A stretch of DNA of 64,000 nucleotides from Theropithecus gelada (taxonomy: Eukaryota > Chordata > Mammalia > Primates > Cercopithecidae), in assembly GCF_003255815.1 (NCBI RefSeq), contig NC_037674.1, forward strand, positions 5,557,622 to 5,621,621, written 5' to 3'. The translations under genes and the position numbers were made by a program. The notes below the pieces were generated by a model, which worked only from the letters and a program-made list of their open reading frames with translations, ran no database searches and was not told the origin of the DNA. This document shows positions 1-16,525 of this stretch, in pieces (positions within the stretch are counted from its first letter, which is position 1; every line of letters starts with the position of its first letter).

Positions 1-1794
1 CATGCCCTGACATAGTGTGCTAGCCCCTTGCAGGCCCATTCACTCACAGGGATGACCAGGCTACAGCAGGCCTGCAGGGTACCGTGCCCTCTTGGCATAG
101 CCTGGGAGAGGAGGAGGAGGACGGTCCTTCCCTGCCCTGCCTAGCAGGGAACAACAAGACAACCCTTGGCTTTTCATTGTCTCTATGTCTATATTTAGTC
201 TATCCTAAATCTTACTGCCCTTGGCTTTGTGCTCTTTCTTCCTACAGACTTTTTGTCTAAACTCATGAGAGTAGCAAGTACTCTTTGGAAAAATACCTAC
301 TTGTTGGAGAAGAAGTAAATAATCATATATGCAAAAAAATGATTTATCTGGTTTAGTTTTTCTTGTCATGGACATCACTTCTTGAGCCTTTTCCGTGTTA
401 TAAATATTCTTCTTAAACCAATGTTTCAGTGGCCATGTGGCACTGTGTTGAATGTGTGGTGGTTGTTGAACTGGATATTGATGGGGGCTCACCAGGGGCT
501 GGGTGCCATGGCTTTGCTGAGGATGTGTTCCAGGTTGAGTGGATGAGTCTTGTCAGGTCATTGGAGACGAGTGAGCCACACCAGTTCCTGTCCACTCTTG
601 TTCCGTTGTCAGAGTTCTCCCCTTTTTCCTGTTCTTTAGGGTTCTCAGTGGGCTCCCTTCACAATCTTACTCTGATCTCTGCAATGTGGGCTCCTTCCAG
701 CTTTCTAACTTAGTCCTTGGCAACATACCCAAAGAGTTTATGTGTAATCCCTTACCCTTCCTCCACAAACCTCTACCCAAAAAAGAAAAAGACAGTTTGG
801 GCCAGAGGCTCTAGACTGGCCAGTGGGCCAACTTACCCATCTGGTGGAAAGCGCTCAGCCCACCAGGAAAAAGTCATGCCGATCATATCCTGAACGTGGG
901 ATTCCTCGGGGATCCGAATTGGGAAATATGGAAGAAATCAGACACTAGAAATAAGAGCAGAGGCCCAGAAGGTAGGAGGTAGAGAGAGTCTGAAGGACAA
1001 AGGTGAACAGAGCAGGGCTGTGGAGTTGCAGTGACTTGAGGCCCGAAAGCCTGTCCAGCAGAGGGGCAGAGCCAGCCGGGGGAGAGGAGGGAGCAGGTGG
1101 AAGCAGCCGCTGGAACAGCTGAGTCCCTGGTGTCCCACACTCTGGGACCACTGTCCTGAGAGCTGCCTCCCATCAGACCCCAGGCCAGTGGGCTCTCTTA
1201 ATAAGCATGGCATCCTGTAGAGTCCCCAGACCTCCTCCTGCATGGCAGAGTCACCAACCCCTCATGGGTCTGCAGATTGTCTGTGGTTGCACTCCAAGCA
1301 CTTTGTGCTCCACGCTCACTCAGGCCCTCCCTGGCGGGTGCTTAGGCCGAGTTAGAATACCACTGGGTCCTGGCACATCTGCCAGAGGGGGATAGAGGGT
1401 GCCGGGCGGAAGAGGGTGTTGCAGAGGTGCTAGGAGGGGCCTAGTACAAAGAGCACTGGGAGGTCGCAGTCCCCAGGCCAGGCCTGGTTGGGGGCTGGGG
1501 ATCTGTAAAACATGGCCAAATGCTGACCATGATTCCCCTGCCCAGAGCTGGATCCCCTGTGGCCCTGGGTGCATCATGTGGTTGGAGCCAGCATGAGGCC
1601 AGCTTCACAGAGGATGAGAGAGATGGTGGGTGCATGTGAATACTGCCTACTCCTGCAGCTTACCTGCATGGTTCCTGATGCGCACGAGTGTGCGCCCCAC
1701 CTATTTGAAACCTGGGCAGAACCAGGACAGGAGGAGGGGCCAGAATCTGCACCGAGTGTGGCTCCGCGGCCTTTTCAATTCTCCTTCTCTTCAG
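1..1794. other. Unique non-coding sequence, no gene recognised
   Basis: I see no repeat family I can name and no convincing coding region. Open frames are short (about 100 codons or fewer), overlap each other on both strands and lack recognisable domains. The stretch around 950-1,600 is somewhat GC-rich and purine/G-rich but not a CpG island. It ends at a pyrimidine-rich tract and AG that could be a splice acceptor. Confidence 0.5.
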
Positions 1795-1868
1795 ATGGAG
1801 AGGTACAGGACATGGAACAAGATGTGTTCCGAGCCATCAGGGAAACAGGTTTACGTCGCTTAGTGCAG
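1795..1868 (+). other. Candidate internal exon (74 nt), unidentified
   Basis: A pyrimidine-rich tract (ttctccttctcttcag) ends at 1,794 and a good donor (gtgaga) starts at 1,869 after CAG. Between them one frame reads GEVQDMEQDVFRAIRETGL followed by RRLVQ, which looks protein-like. In that frame the segment starts with two bases of a split codon and ends on a codon boundary. I do not recognise the protein. A second frame is also open, so the coding call is weak. It could equally be an exon of a non-coding transcript or chance. Confidence 0.3.
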
Positions 1869-2499
1869 GTGAGAGGATGCCCAGTGCCTGGGCAGTGGGG
1901 ATGGCTGACATGCTGAAGAATCCTGCTTTTTAATTATTTTGAACCAGCTGTAGCATGGGAACTGGAAGGGATTTGAATGGCAAGAAGGCAGCCTATTTCG
2001 GGGTCTCTCAGGAGCCCACCATGGAGGGTGCCTTCCATAGACCGTGAAGGAGAGAAGAGCTCATACAGGAGGCTGTCTGTTTGCTGGGGGATAGCAGGGT
2101 CTTCCGTGTGTCCCACATTAATTCTTATGGGAGCTCTGCTGGTGGTAGCCATGTCTCCAGCTCCCAGGTGGGGACACCAAGTCCTCAGAATGGTCCCTGA
2201 GTCAGTGAGCAGGCCCTGAGTGATAGGAAGAAAGGGTTTGCACTGTTCCTGGCAGGGCATTGCCTCTCCTGGCCTCCCATGGGACCCATCTACGTGTGGC
2301 ATCAGGTGTTTTCCTTTGTGGAAGGTTGGGAGTGTTGGCTTTGCTTTTGTAATTGATGTTTTCTGCTTAGTAAGGTAAACGCTCTATAGGAACCTCCACC
2401 TTTTGAGGGACACGTTACTGGCTGTGGAATCAGGAGTTCTGGGAGTTGTATATGAGGAACCAGGAGGCACAGGCAGGTACCTTCGCAGCAGGCTGTTAG

Positions 2500-2864
<365 letters not shown>

Positions 2865-2878
2865 AGTGTGCAATTCTT

Positions 2879-4719
2879 GATTCTCTTCTGTCATATCCTG
2901 TGCCGCCTCAATGTGGGTGCCTGGGCTGCTAGAGGTCAAAAGGCACAGAGCAAAGGTGGAAAGTGTCTTTAAATGATAAGATGATTAAAGTTCACTCTTT
3001 CCCCCCAATTTTCAAATTTTCTGTCAAAGTGAATATGTCCTTAGAACTCTGAATGGGCTTTGCAGAGAGGATTAATGAGGTCTGATTGATTGGAAAACTT
3101 CAAGGCGTGGCCCGTGCTCCCCTGACGTCATGGCCCTCCTGCCTGGCTGGTGGTCCTCACAGTGTGAACCATGTAAACCGTGAACCTCACAGTGTAAACT
3201 GTGTGGTTTAGCTGGAGTGAACGTGACTCCAGTGCATCGGGGACCATCAAAGAGTGCTTTGGTGCAGAGCTTGGAACCTGCCCACAGGGAACAGAAATGT
3301 GCTCCTGGACTTCATATCGTTATGTGATGCAGGTGGCCCTGCTAGTCCTTCACCTGTTAAGTTTGAGTTAGGCAGAGCAGAAAAAATGAAACAAAAAACA
3401 AAACAGGCCAAAAACAATGACTGTGACACAGCCAGGGTTTGTTCATTGTCACCCAGCTCAACCGGGGTTCTGCCAAGCAAGGGCTCATCTGTGATGTTGT
3501 TACAGATGTTTGCAGAAGCTGTGGACATTGCCTTGCTTCTGTGCCTGGGCCTAGAAGGCTGCTGTAATTGTGTTACATGGAAATTGTACAGATTGTCATT
3601 TCAAAATGGTACATTTTTAAAGGAAGAGCTGGAAAAATAGCATAGGTGTGGAAAAATCACTGTCAAAAGAAATAAGGATCACTGCCAGAACATGTTTTCA
3701 AGAGACTGACTGTATTAAGGCTTGATGGTAGGGTTTTTTTTTTCCCCCCGAGAAAAAATATTTTAAAAATTGTCTTGAGTTATAATGCCATGATCAGAAA
3801 AAAAAAAAAATAGTATTGTCACTGGGAAGACTAAACCTTCTAAGAGAAATTGCCCAGAAGTTGGGGATGTAACTGTTCTCAGCGTCCAGGCCACCTTTCT
3901 AGGGCATGTTGCCCCTTGGACCTCAGGAAAGCAATCCAGTGGGATAGACTTCCTGACTCCTCACATGTGCTGTGAGGACAGAGCACAAGGGCAGCCAGGC
4001 CTGGCTCTCCTCCTCATTTCCACTGTGGGGTGGGGACTAGGGTCTGCATAGCAGTGGTGTGAGCCTGGATGTGTACAGGAAGGGAGCAGTGCTTCTGGGA
4101 GGCTTGTGCACAGCAGTTTCTCACCCATTCCCTCAGCCCTTGGCTTCCTGGAACCGAGAGCATTAATTCGGATGCATGTCGCACTGGCATTTGGGGTTTT
4201 CGGAGCAGATAGCAAATGTAAGCCCATCTTTTGGAATGCTGGGCCCAGCAGTGAATTTGGGATTTTCTTCTGTTCTACTATGGCTTAAGTCATGAGAGAC
4301 ATGCTTTAAATAGGGAGGCAGGGATGTCATTTACAGGCACTTTCCCAGCCCTAAGTAGGTCAGAGTTTTGTCACAGTTTTGAGGAGATCACAGGTGAGTC
4401 ACAGTAAATTTGGAGAGTCACGAATCTTGTCAGAATTCAGAGTGCGTTTGTGATATTGTTAAATAGCATACCTTAATTACTGGCCTGTGCAGTGTTCTCT
4501 CTGTCCCCCCAGCCCCCATTCCCCGGAGGAGATAGTACAGTCTCCATTGAAACCAGCCATCAGAGGGATTCAGCCTCACTCCTGGCTGTGAGAATCTATC
4601 TCTTGCTGGCTTAACTGGTGGGAAAAAACAAATCCTGGGTGCAAGGCATGGGAGTCGCCCCCTCTTGCTAGCCTCTCTCTCCCTTAGCCCTTGGCTGCAC
4701 CACTTTTTATGGCAATAGA
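2879..4719. other. Unique sequence with small homopolymer tracts
   Basis: No gene or named repeat is recognised. It contains a partial direct duplication near 3,153-3,208, a T/C run at about 3,735-3,750 and an A run at about 3,798-3,811. The longest open frame is 128 codons (3,254-3,640, +), with no domain I recognise. Confidence 0.45.
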
Positions 4720-5330
4720 ACCTCATGCACAAAGGGCACGTCAGAGGTTTGCAGGTTAATAAATGCAGCCGAATAACTGAACACACCTCACAATCCACAC
4801 CTAGATCAGGACACAGAATAAACCCACACTGCAGGAGCCCCTCATACCCCTCTGGGGTCAGCGCTGCCCTCACTTCTAACAGCATAGATTTGCCTGTTTT
4901 GTACTTTAGGTACATGGGACCATGCAGGATGCATGCTTTTCCATTTGGCTCCTGTCACTCAATATTACGTGTGTGAGATTCATACAGGACCTTATGTGTA
5001 GTTGTAGCTCGTTAATTTTCAGTGCAGTGCAAATATACAGCATTCACTGTTGGTGGGCATGCAGATGGTTGCCAGTTTGGGCTATTATGAACAGTATGGC
5101 GTTGGACATTCTAGAACATGGGTGGAGATGGGAAGAGAGACATTCTAGAGCATGTTTTGCTGAACATCTGGATGCACTTCTGTTGAGTGGACCTAGGAGT
5201 GGAATTGCTGGGTGGCAGGTGTGCGGGTCTTCAGCAGAGGACATATTCCATCTCTCCAAAAATACACTCTTTCCAGCAGGTAGAAGCCAGAATATGGTTT
5301 CCAGGTAGAGTACATGAAGTTTTATGATGG
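4720..5330 (-). mobile_element. Old L1 (L1M-type) 3' region fragment
   Basis: The text matches the antisense of the 3'UTR of old mammalian L1s: a gctattatgaacagt segment, 'taggagtggaattgctggg', and phrases about 5' of where the ORF2 end would lie. It is diverged, and both boundaries are approximate. A small internal repeat of gacattctagarcatg occurs at about 5,106-5,154. Confidence 0.65.
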
Positions 5331-8230
<2,900 letters not shown>

Positions 8231-8486
8231 AAGATCAGTTAGGAGTAGTGGAGGGCCCTCAAAATGAGTTAAGAATAGTGGAGGGCCCTCAAAATCAGTT
8301 AGGAGTAGTAGGGGGCCCTCGAGATCACTTAGGAGTAATGGGAGTCCCTCAAGATCACTTAGGAGTAGTGGGGGGTCCTTGAGATCAGTTAGAAATAGAG
8401 TAGGATCCTCAGAATGAGTGAGCAGTGGTGGGTGTCCTGAAGATTATCAGTGGGGGGTAGCCTGAGATCAGTTGGGAGTGGTGGTT
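8231..8486 (+). repeat. 30-bp tandem repeat array (minisatellite), about 8-9 diverged copies
   Basis: A unit like agatcagttaggagtagtgg plus gggccctca recurs with an exact 30-bp step: starts at 8,231, 8,261, 8,291, 8,321, 8,351, 8,381 and 8,411. It then breaks into shorter copies near 8,437 and 8,463. The spacing is counted directly from the sequence. Copies differ at several bases, so the array is old. No long open frame runs through it. Confidence 0.9.
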
Positions 8487-8734
8487 CTGCAGGCTGCCTG
8501 GAGAGAGATGTGGCAGCTTAGACCAGTGGGTGCTGATGAGAAGAGAGGCCTGGCTTGGAGACCTGGTCTTTGTGGGTTTGGGTGGATTGAATGTGGAGAG
8601 GTAGAGGGTGATGTGGAGAATGGGACCATGGTCTCTGGCTTGGTCTCTGGGGGATGGCAGTGCTGGTGGTTGAGGTAGAGATGACTAACCTTTAGCCTCT
8701 GCTAAATAAATTTTTGCAGACCAAAAGTTGTTAT

Positions 8735-10530
<1,796 letters not shown>

Positions 10531-10961
10531 ATCCTTAGCAAGGATTTCCAAGAAAGGAATTATGAGTTAAATTCCATACTGTAAATTTTGTTTAGATCTT
10601 CTGAATCTAAAGTGATATAAGTTCATGAAAAGCACAAAGAGAGTAAAAAAGGAGAGTACTTCAGAAGAACTGAAAAGTGATTAAGTTATACAAGTACCCT
10701 TTTTTTAGATTCTAAAATGGCCTGCCCTGGGGATAATTGTGAAAGACTACTTCTGCGCCGCAATTCTGCATTAGAGAGAGCATTTTAAAATGTTACCACC
10801 AAACATCACTTTTGGAGTTTGCTTGAAAATGTGTCTTGAATCAGAGGCAAATTATAAAGCAGTGCTTTGTTTCAGAAAAAAGGTTTTGGTTTCTCAGTGG
10901 TGTTATCACAGGGGATATGCTTTAAATATTGAGTTAGTCTCCTCAACTTGTGTATATACAG
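10531..10961. other. Unique AT-rich sequence
   Basis: No gene or repeat recognised between the L1 fragment and the DNA transposon. Confidence 0.4.
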
Positions 10962-11178
10962 GTTGAGCACCCCAATCCAAAGATCTGAAATCTGAAACAT
11001 TCCAAAATCCAAAACTTTTTGAGTGCTGACGTGATACTCAAAGGAAATGCTCTTTGGAGTATTTTGGATTTCAGATTTTCAGATTAGGGATCCTTGTAAG
11101 TATACTGCAAATATTCCCAAATCCCAGACGCCTCTCGTCCCAAGCATTTTGCCATTTTGGATAAGGGATGCTCAACCC
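10962..11178 (+). mobile_element. Small DNA transposon remnant with terminal inverted repeats (Tigger/mariner-like MITE)
   Basis: The left end caggttgagcaccccaatcc and the right end (complement gggttgagcatcccttatcc) are inverted repeats. The interior shows the AATCCAAA/TCTGAAATC motifs of a common primate Tigger-derived MITE. It has no coding capacity and would have depended on a transposase in trans. A TA sits just left of the first end. The family name is from memory. Confidence 0.7.
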
Positions 11179-11312
11179 GTGTGTGTGTCTGTGTATGTTT
11201 ACATATGTGTATGTGTGTATGTATGCATATGTGTGTACATGTGAATACATATGTATTTGTGGGTGTGTATGTATGTGTATGTGTGTATGTATGTGTGTGT
11301 GCATATGTGAAA
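11179..11312 (+). repeat. TG/TATG-rich microsatellite
   Basis: An irregular run of gt, tatg and catg units about 130 bp long abuts the right end of the DNA transposon. The open frames across it in several phases are low-complexity artefacts. Confidence 0.9.
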
Positions 11313-13804
11313 TATCTATATTTAGGTCCAAAACATAGGGCAGTTTGGTGAACAAAGTGGAATATACAATTTTAAAAGGGAATAAAACAGCATACTTGCA
11401 TTTCTTGTCAATGAAGACCAACCCTGGCTGCCTTGCATTTATTATTAGCGGTGAAAAATCAGTGGAGATTTGCTGCACATGGCCTCGCCATTCTCTATGG
11501 TGCCCAGCTGAAAGATGGCTTTTGGAAGGTCAAACAAGTTTGTGCTTCTTTCAGTTGCCAGCTGTAAGATGATAATAATACAGGATGTCTAGTTAAATTT
11601 GAATTTCAGATGAATAATGAATAATGGTTTAACATATGCTTGTCTCAAATATTACATGGGACATGGTTATACTAAAATATTCGTTGTTCATTTGAAGTTC
11701 AAAATGAATTGGACATCCTGTTTTGTCTGGTAAACCTAGCCTTTCTCCATATTTTTTCTGTGTTTGAACCTTGTTCACGTTCATCCAAGGTAAAAGCAAA
11801 ATAAGTTACAGGGAGCGTGTTGAAACTCTGTAGCAATAGACTGAGACAGTCATCTTTTCCTGGTAGATGAACAGGCTGGCAGACCTTGTGTAATACGTGT
11901 TTAATTTTTTCCATTGGTGCTTGTGGCGAGATGGTTAGCCCTGGGCTGGGGGGTGGGGTGTCACACCCCTCCCCATAATAGTTTGTGTCCTGCACCATCG
12001 TTGCTAACTCACACTTACTCTTCACAGTGATCTCACTTCATTTGTCTTGCCAGCATCTCATTATTCAGAAAGATTCTTACTCATCTACACATCTGCACCT
12101 CAGTCCTATTTGCAATTACCCTTTTAGGTTGTTGCCTGAATTAGTGTTCATGCGCTGCAGATAACCACTTTTACATACTTCCTGGGTCAGATATAGAAGC
12201 AGACACAGCGTTTATTGCATGCTTCACTTAAGTTGTCAACCATCACAAGCATTGTCTTGAATTACGTGTAGTGCTTGGATTCAACAATTGGCCTAAAGAG
12301 TACATACATAATAGAACTTCTCTGTCAACACCTTGAGAAACCAGATCCAGCAGGAGGCAGCTCTTGGAATGTTTTACAAATTACATCTGAAATCTGTACC
12401 ATCCATTAAACTGGCTTATGTGGCTAGAATAGGAGGAAAGAAGAAATAAAATGGTTGTTTACTAATATTTTTACTCCCATTAAAAATGTCTAATGTTAAT
12501 AAAACTTTAAATAAACATGATTGATCAATTAAAAAAAAACAACCATATACCAGCAAGAGGAAGACTGACTGGGGAAAGCACTGTTGGTGGTCATCCTACC
12601 ATCTCTCTTTACAGCAACAGTGGTCCCTGGAGCTTCCCGTTCTGTTCCTTTCTGCTTTGTTCTGTTCCAGGCAGTTGGCAGAATTGCGCTGTGAACTCCA
12701 ACCTTGTTGCTATGAATGCATTCTTTTATCTGTTTGATTTGTTTCAACCCAGAGGAAGGAAATGTCTTGACTCTTGTTTGCACTTTTGGCTGGTTTTAGG
12801 GCACCTGAGGCCATTCAAATTACAACTCTGCCCAAAGCAAAAGCTAAAGAATATTACTCTTTTCAGGACAGATGTCCTTAATGTAAAATTAGAAAAAGCA
12901 TCATAGGAAGCTTCACAGCAGCTAAACTGAAGGCCCTCCACGGCCTCCCTGTTTCATTTGAAAGGCTCTGAAGAATGTGGGCTCTGCACAGAGATGAGTA
13001 GGGGAGGACCCCTCCCCCCCCAAAAGCAGAGAGGGGCCTCCAGGGCCATCTTCTCTATGGCTTGTGAAAACTGAGTCCAGTATTCTCAAGTTTATGATGG
13101 GTTCTCAGATTTCTGCCATTTTCAGCTAAATTCACTTATAATGAAGTTTAAAATCTTGTTTGTAATGATCTATTCACTCAAAATACTGAAATGAGACATT
13201 TGATAACTTCTGATATCTGGAATTCTAAGATATTTACATCTAGTCTGATTCTAAAAGAGTGTCAATAAATTGTAACTACAACACTTTTATATTGACTTAA
13301 ATATGTTTTAATGGTTAAACTGCATAAATACATATTTGCTAAGCATTGGTCTTTCAGTGGTCAGAATGGATATTTTCCTACAATTTTGATGTTATAGGAA
13401 GCAAAGAAATACCACTTGCTGCAAGTCTATTGCCATTTGTGAGGATGTTTCTGCAGCCCTCAAGCCTGGATACAGATTTTTCTAAATGGAAATGGTTTAT
13501 TTGGTAAATATTCTCTGCTTCTTACCTTCTATATTCAAGTATAAAGAAATCTGTTTAGTTTCTGATAACCAGAAATTATATACATGCTTGCATCAAATGT
13601 GTATTGGCCAAACCTCATGGGCAAATGTGTAGGGAAATCACTTGAGTTGGGTATTTTGAGGAGAAAGAGCCTCCACTGCCATCCCTGGGCCTTCTCTGCC
13701 TCAATTCTCAGCTGTGAAACTCAGCCCTCTGCTGAGAAATCATCTTGGAAATAAAGGCCTCTTCATTTTTTCTCTGGGAAAGGAGCATGGGCTTGTATCC
13801 TCCT
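11313..13804. other. Unique sequence
   Basis: No gene or confident repeat in about 2.5 kb. The longest open frames (12,517-12,906 + and 11,699-12,025 -) have no recognisable domain. A poly-A run lies at 12,531-12,538 and a C-run at 13,009-13,020. Confidence 0.4.
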
Positions 13805-14505
13805 TTAAAAAGGATCAAGAACATCACTGCACACCCATTAGGATAGCCACTATCAAAAATAAAAACAGAAAATAAGTGCTAGTAAGGAATTGGGGAAGTT
13901 GGAGACCTTGCTCACTGTTGATAGGAATGGTGGTTCCCCAAAATATAAAACATAAAACTACCATAGGATCCAGCAGTCCCACTTCTGGGTATATATCCAA
14001 AAGAATTGGACGTGAAGACTTGGACAGAAATCTGTACATCCATTTTTATACAGCAGTAGCCAAAAGGTGGGAGCAACCCAAGTGTCCCTCAGTCTATGAA
14101 TGGATAAGCAAAATCTGGCATATTCATACAAGGGAATATTATTCAGCCTTTGAAAGAAAGGAAATTCTGACATGTGCTACAACATGCATGAACCTCAAGG
14201 ACATTATGCTAAGGGAAATAAGCCAGTGACAAGAAACAAATACTAAATGATTCCACTTATATGAGGTACGCAGAGTAGTCAAATTCATTGAGACAGAAAG
14301 TACAATGGTGGACGATGAGGGATGCTGGGGGGTAATATGGAGTTGTTGTTTAATGGGAACAGAGTTTCAGTTTTACAAGGTGAAAACAGTCCTGTTGATG
14401 GTTGTACGACAATGTGAATATACTTAATGCCTTAGAAGTGTACACTTAAAAATGTTGAAGATGATAAATTTTATGCTGTGTATAATATACTACATATTTT
14501 TAAAA
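13805..14505 (+). mobile_element. Old L1 (L1M-type) 3' end, sense
   Basis: It opens with the ORF2 C-terminal stretch, including 'cacacccattaggatagcca'. The plus frame at 13,876-14,229 reads RWEQPKCPSVYEWISKIWHI and then EYYSAFERKEI, a degraded match to the L1 ORF2p C-terminus. The 3'UTR follows to about 14,505. The 5' part is truncated, as in most L1s. Confidence 0.85.
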
Positions 14506-14819
14506 GTATCAATGATTTGTGTCTGTCTGAAGATGGAAAGACCACTCATTCCTTCCTGTGCCCATGTAGATGTTTCTGTATTGTGGTGTAGTGTTGTGAT
14601 GGACCTGTGCTCTGTCACATGACACTCTCGAGCACATGAGGTTCCTTTTCAGGTTGCCATACCAAGAACCCCTGTAGGTTTTCTCTGGCTCCCCATCACC
14701 TGATATAAGTTTGGCCAAGAGAGCCCCAAGGGAGGAGATACCTCTCGGTCAAGCTTGGAGGAAGGGCTCCCCATGACACTGGCCCAGGTTCTCAACCTAC
14801 CAGCCCAACTTTTTCTTTT
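14506..14819. other. Unique sequence between two L1 fragments
   Basis: Nothing recognised. The two flanking L1 fragments point in opposite directions. Confidence 0.4.
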
Positions 14820-16010
14820 TCTTTTGAGGTAAAATGAAATGCACAAATGATATGAGCCTTGACAAATCCATGCACCTGTGTAATCCAAGTCCATATCAAG
14901 ATATAGAACATTCACATTCACATCATACCAGAAATCTCCCTCGTGCCCTGCCCCAGCCCTTCCGCCAGGCAACCTGTCTGATTTCTCCATCATGGATTAG
15001 TTTTGCCTATTCTAGAACTTCACGTGAAAGGAATCCACAGTGGGCAGTCATTGCTCGGCAGAATGCCCCTGTGATCCATCTGTGCCGCTGCTTTATCAGT
15101 GACCTCCTCCTTTTTGTCACTGTCTGCATTCCAATGCGTCACCATGCCGGGGGTTGCTTGGCTACTTTCCTGTGGCTTGACTCCTGGGCTCTTCCCAGTT
15201 TGGGGTTTGTTGGAATAAGGCTGCTGTGAATATTCTTGTACAAGGCTTTCTGTGAACTGATTCTTTGGTTTCTCTTGGGTTAATGCCTAGGAATGGTATC
15301 AGGTCACAGAGAAGTTTACAAAACTGTTTTCTTCTCCTGCCCACAAGGTCCGAGAGTTCTGGTCGCTGGGCATCCTCACCAGCATTTGGCACTGACAGCC
15401 TGCTTGCTTAGGGCATTGCCGTGAGTGAGTAGTGGGTTTCATCGCAATTCTCATTTGCATTTCCCTTATCTGATGATGCTGAAGATGTTTATTGATCATT
15501 TGCATACTCTTCATTTGTGAACTACCTATCCATCTCTTTTACTGATTTTTACTAGGTTTGTTGTGTTTTAATTGTTGACTTGGAGCTAGTTTTTTTGGGA
15601 AGTAAAATTTTGAAATTTTTACAAAGTCTAATTTATGATTTTTTTATTTGTGGTTGTTGTTTCTGTGTCCTAAGAAGCTTTTGCCTACCCTAAGCCATGA
15701 AGATATTCTGTTTTCTTTATTAAAGCTTTATAGTTTAGCTTTTACATTGAGCATTGTGATTCATCTCTAATTTTTGTGTATAGTGTGAGGTAGGGATTGA
15801 GGTTTCTTTTTTTCTATGTGGATACCCAATTTTTTCAGCATCATTTGTTGAAAAGATCATCATATCCATGATGAATTATAGTGGTGCCTTTGCAAAAATC
15901 AAATGGTCATGTAAGTGAGTGTCTATTTTTGGGCCCTTTATTCTGTTCCATTGTTGGTCATGCTATTACCACACTGCCTTGATTACCATGCCCTTACACT
16001 AACATCCCAA
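14820..16010 (-). mobile_element. Old L1 (L1M-type) 3'UTR and ORF2 end, antisense
   Basis: The text is the complement of an old L1: 3'UTR phrases from 14,820 (tgctgtgaatattcttgtac near 15,222), then the complement of the ORF2 end (ttctcatttgcatttccctt near 15,447), then further upstream L1 sequence to about 16,010. It contains many substitutions and gaps. Boundaries are approximate. Confidence 0.8.
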
Positions 16011-16354
16011 ACTTCTGGTCATCCCATGTTCTTGGCTGTGCTGCAGTGTGATTGAGTATGTAATATTAACCTGTTGGCTCACACTCACTTTCCTTGGGCA
16101 TAACATGGCAGTGATGTCACTGAGTGATGGTGATGACTAAGAAAATTCTGACAATGACATCAGGCACAGCATACACGTAGGACATCTTCAGTAAATGTGT
16201 CTCTTCATATTGGATTCTGGAAAGTGAGCTCACGTCTTTGTGTACTATCACCACATCATTGTCGTATAGGTAGGAGGTCAGTGCAGGAACAACAGGGTGA
16301 AATAATTTTAATTCAGATCTTTCATTCTGTGGCAGAGGAAAAAGATGTAGCTCC
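16011..16354. other. Unique sequence
   Basis: Nothing recognised. The minus-strand frame at 16,117-16,356 (79 codons) has no recognisable domain. Confidence 0.4.
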
Positions 16355-16525
16355 AATTACTTAGTTCCAGTGTTGACCTTGGCCATTTTATTTTGCAGCA
16401 TTCTCTAATCTTTCAAAATTGATCAGTCTAAGCCTCACTTTTGTCATATGTAAAATGAAGACAGTACCCCTCAAGATCATTGTCAGACACAGATCTATTC
16501 AGGCATGTGAAAGCACTTTGTAGGA
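16355..16525 (+). mobile_element. Probable MIR SINE fossil
   Basis: The core reads like MIR: 'agcctcacttttgtcatatg' followed by taaaatgaagacagtacc, then ...catgtgaaagcactttgtag. This is the usual order of a diverged MIR (the 'cctcagtttcctcatctgtaa' region, then the 3' part). Old and diverged, with approximate ends. Confidence 0.5.

Noticed and set aside
1207..1600. GC-richer region as a CpG island promoter
   Set aside because: CpG dinucleotides are too few by eye, and no nearby first exon can be supported.
8231..8486. CRISPR array
   Set aside because: The 30-bp units are contiguous without spacers and diverged; the genome is a primate one. It is a minisatellite.
11047..11478. Cysteine/valine- and histidine-rich ORFs on both strands
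   Set aside because: They read through the TG/TATG microsatellite and the DNA transposon remnant; low complexity.
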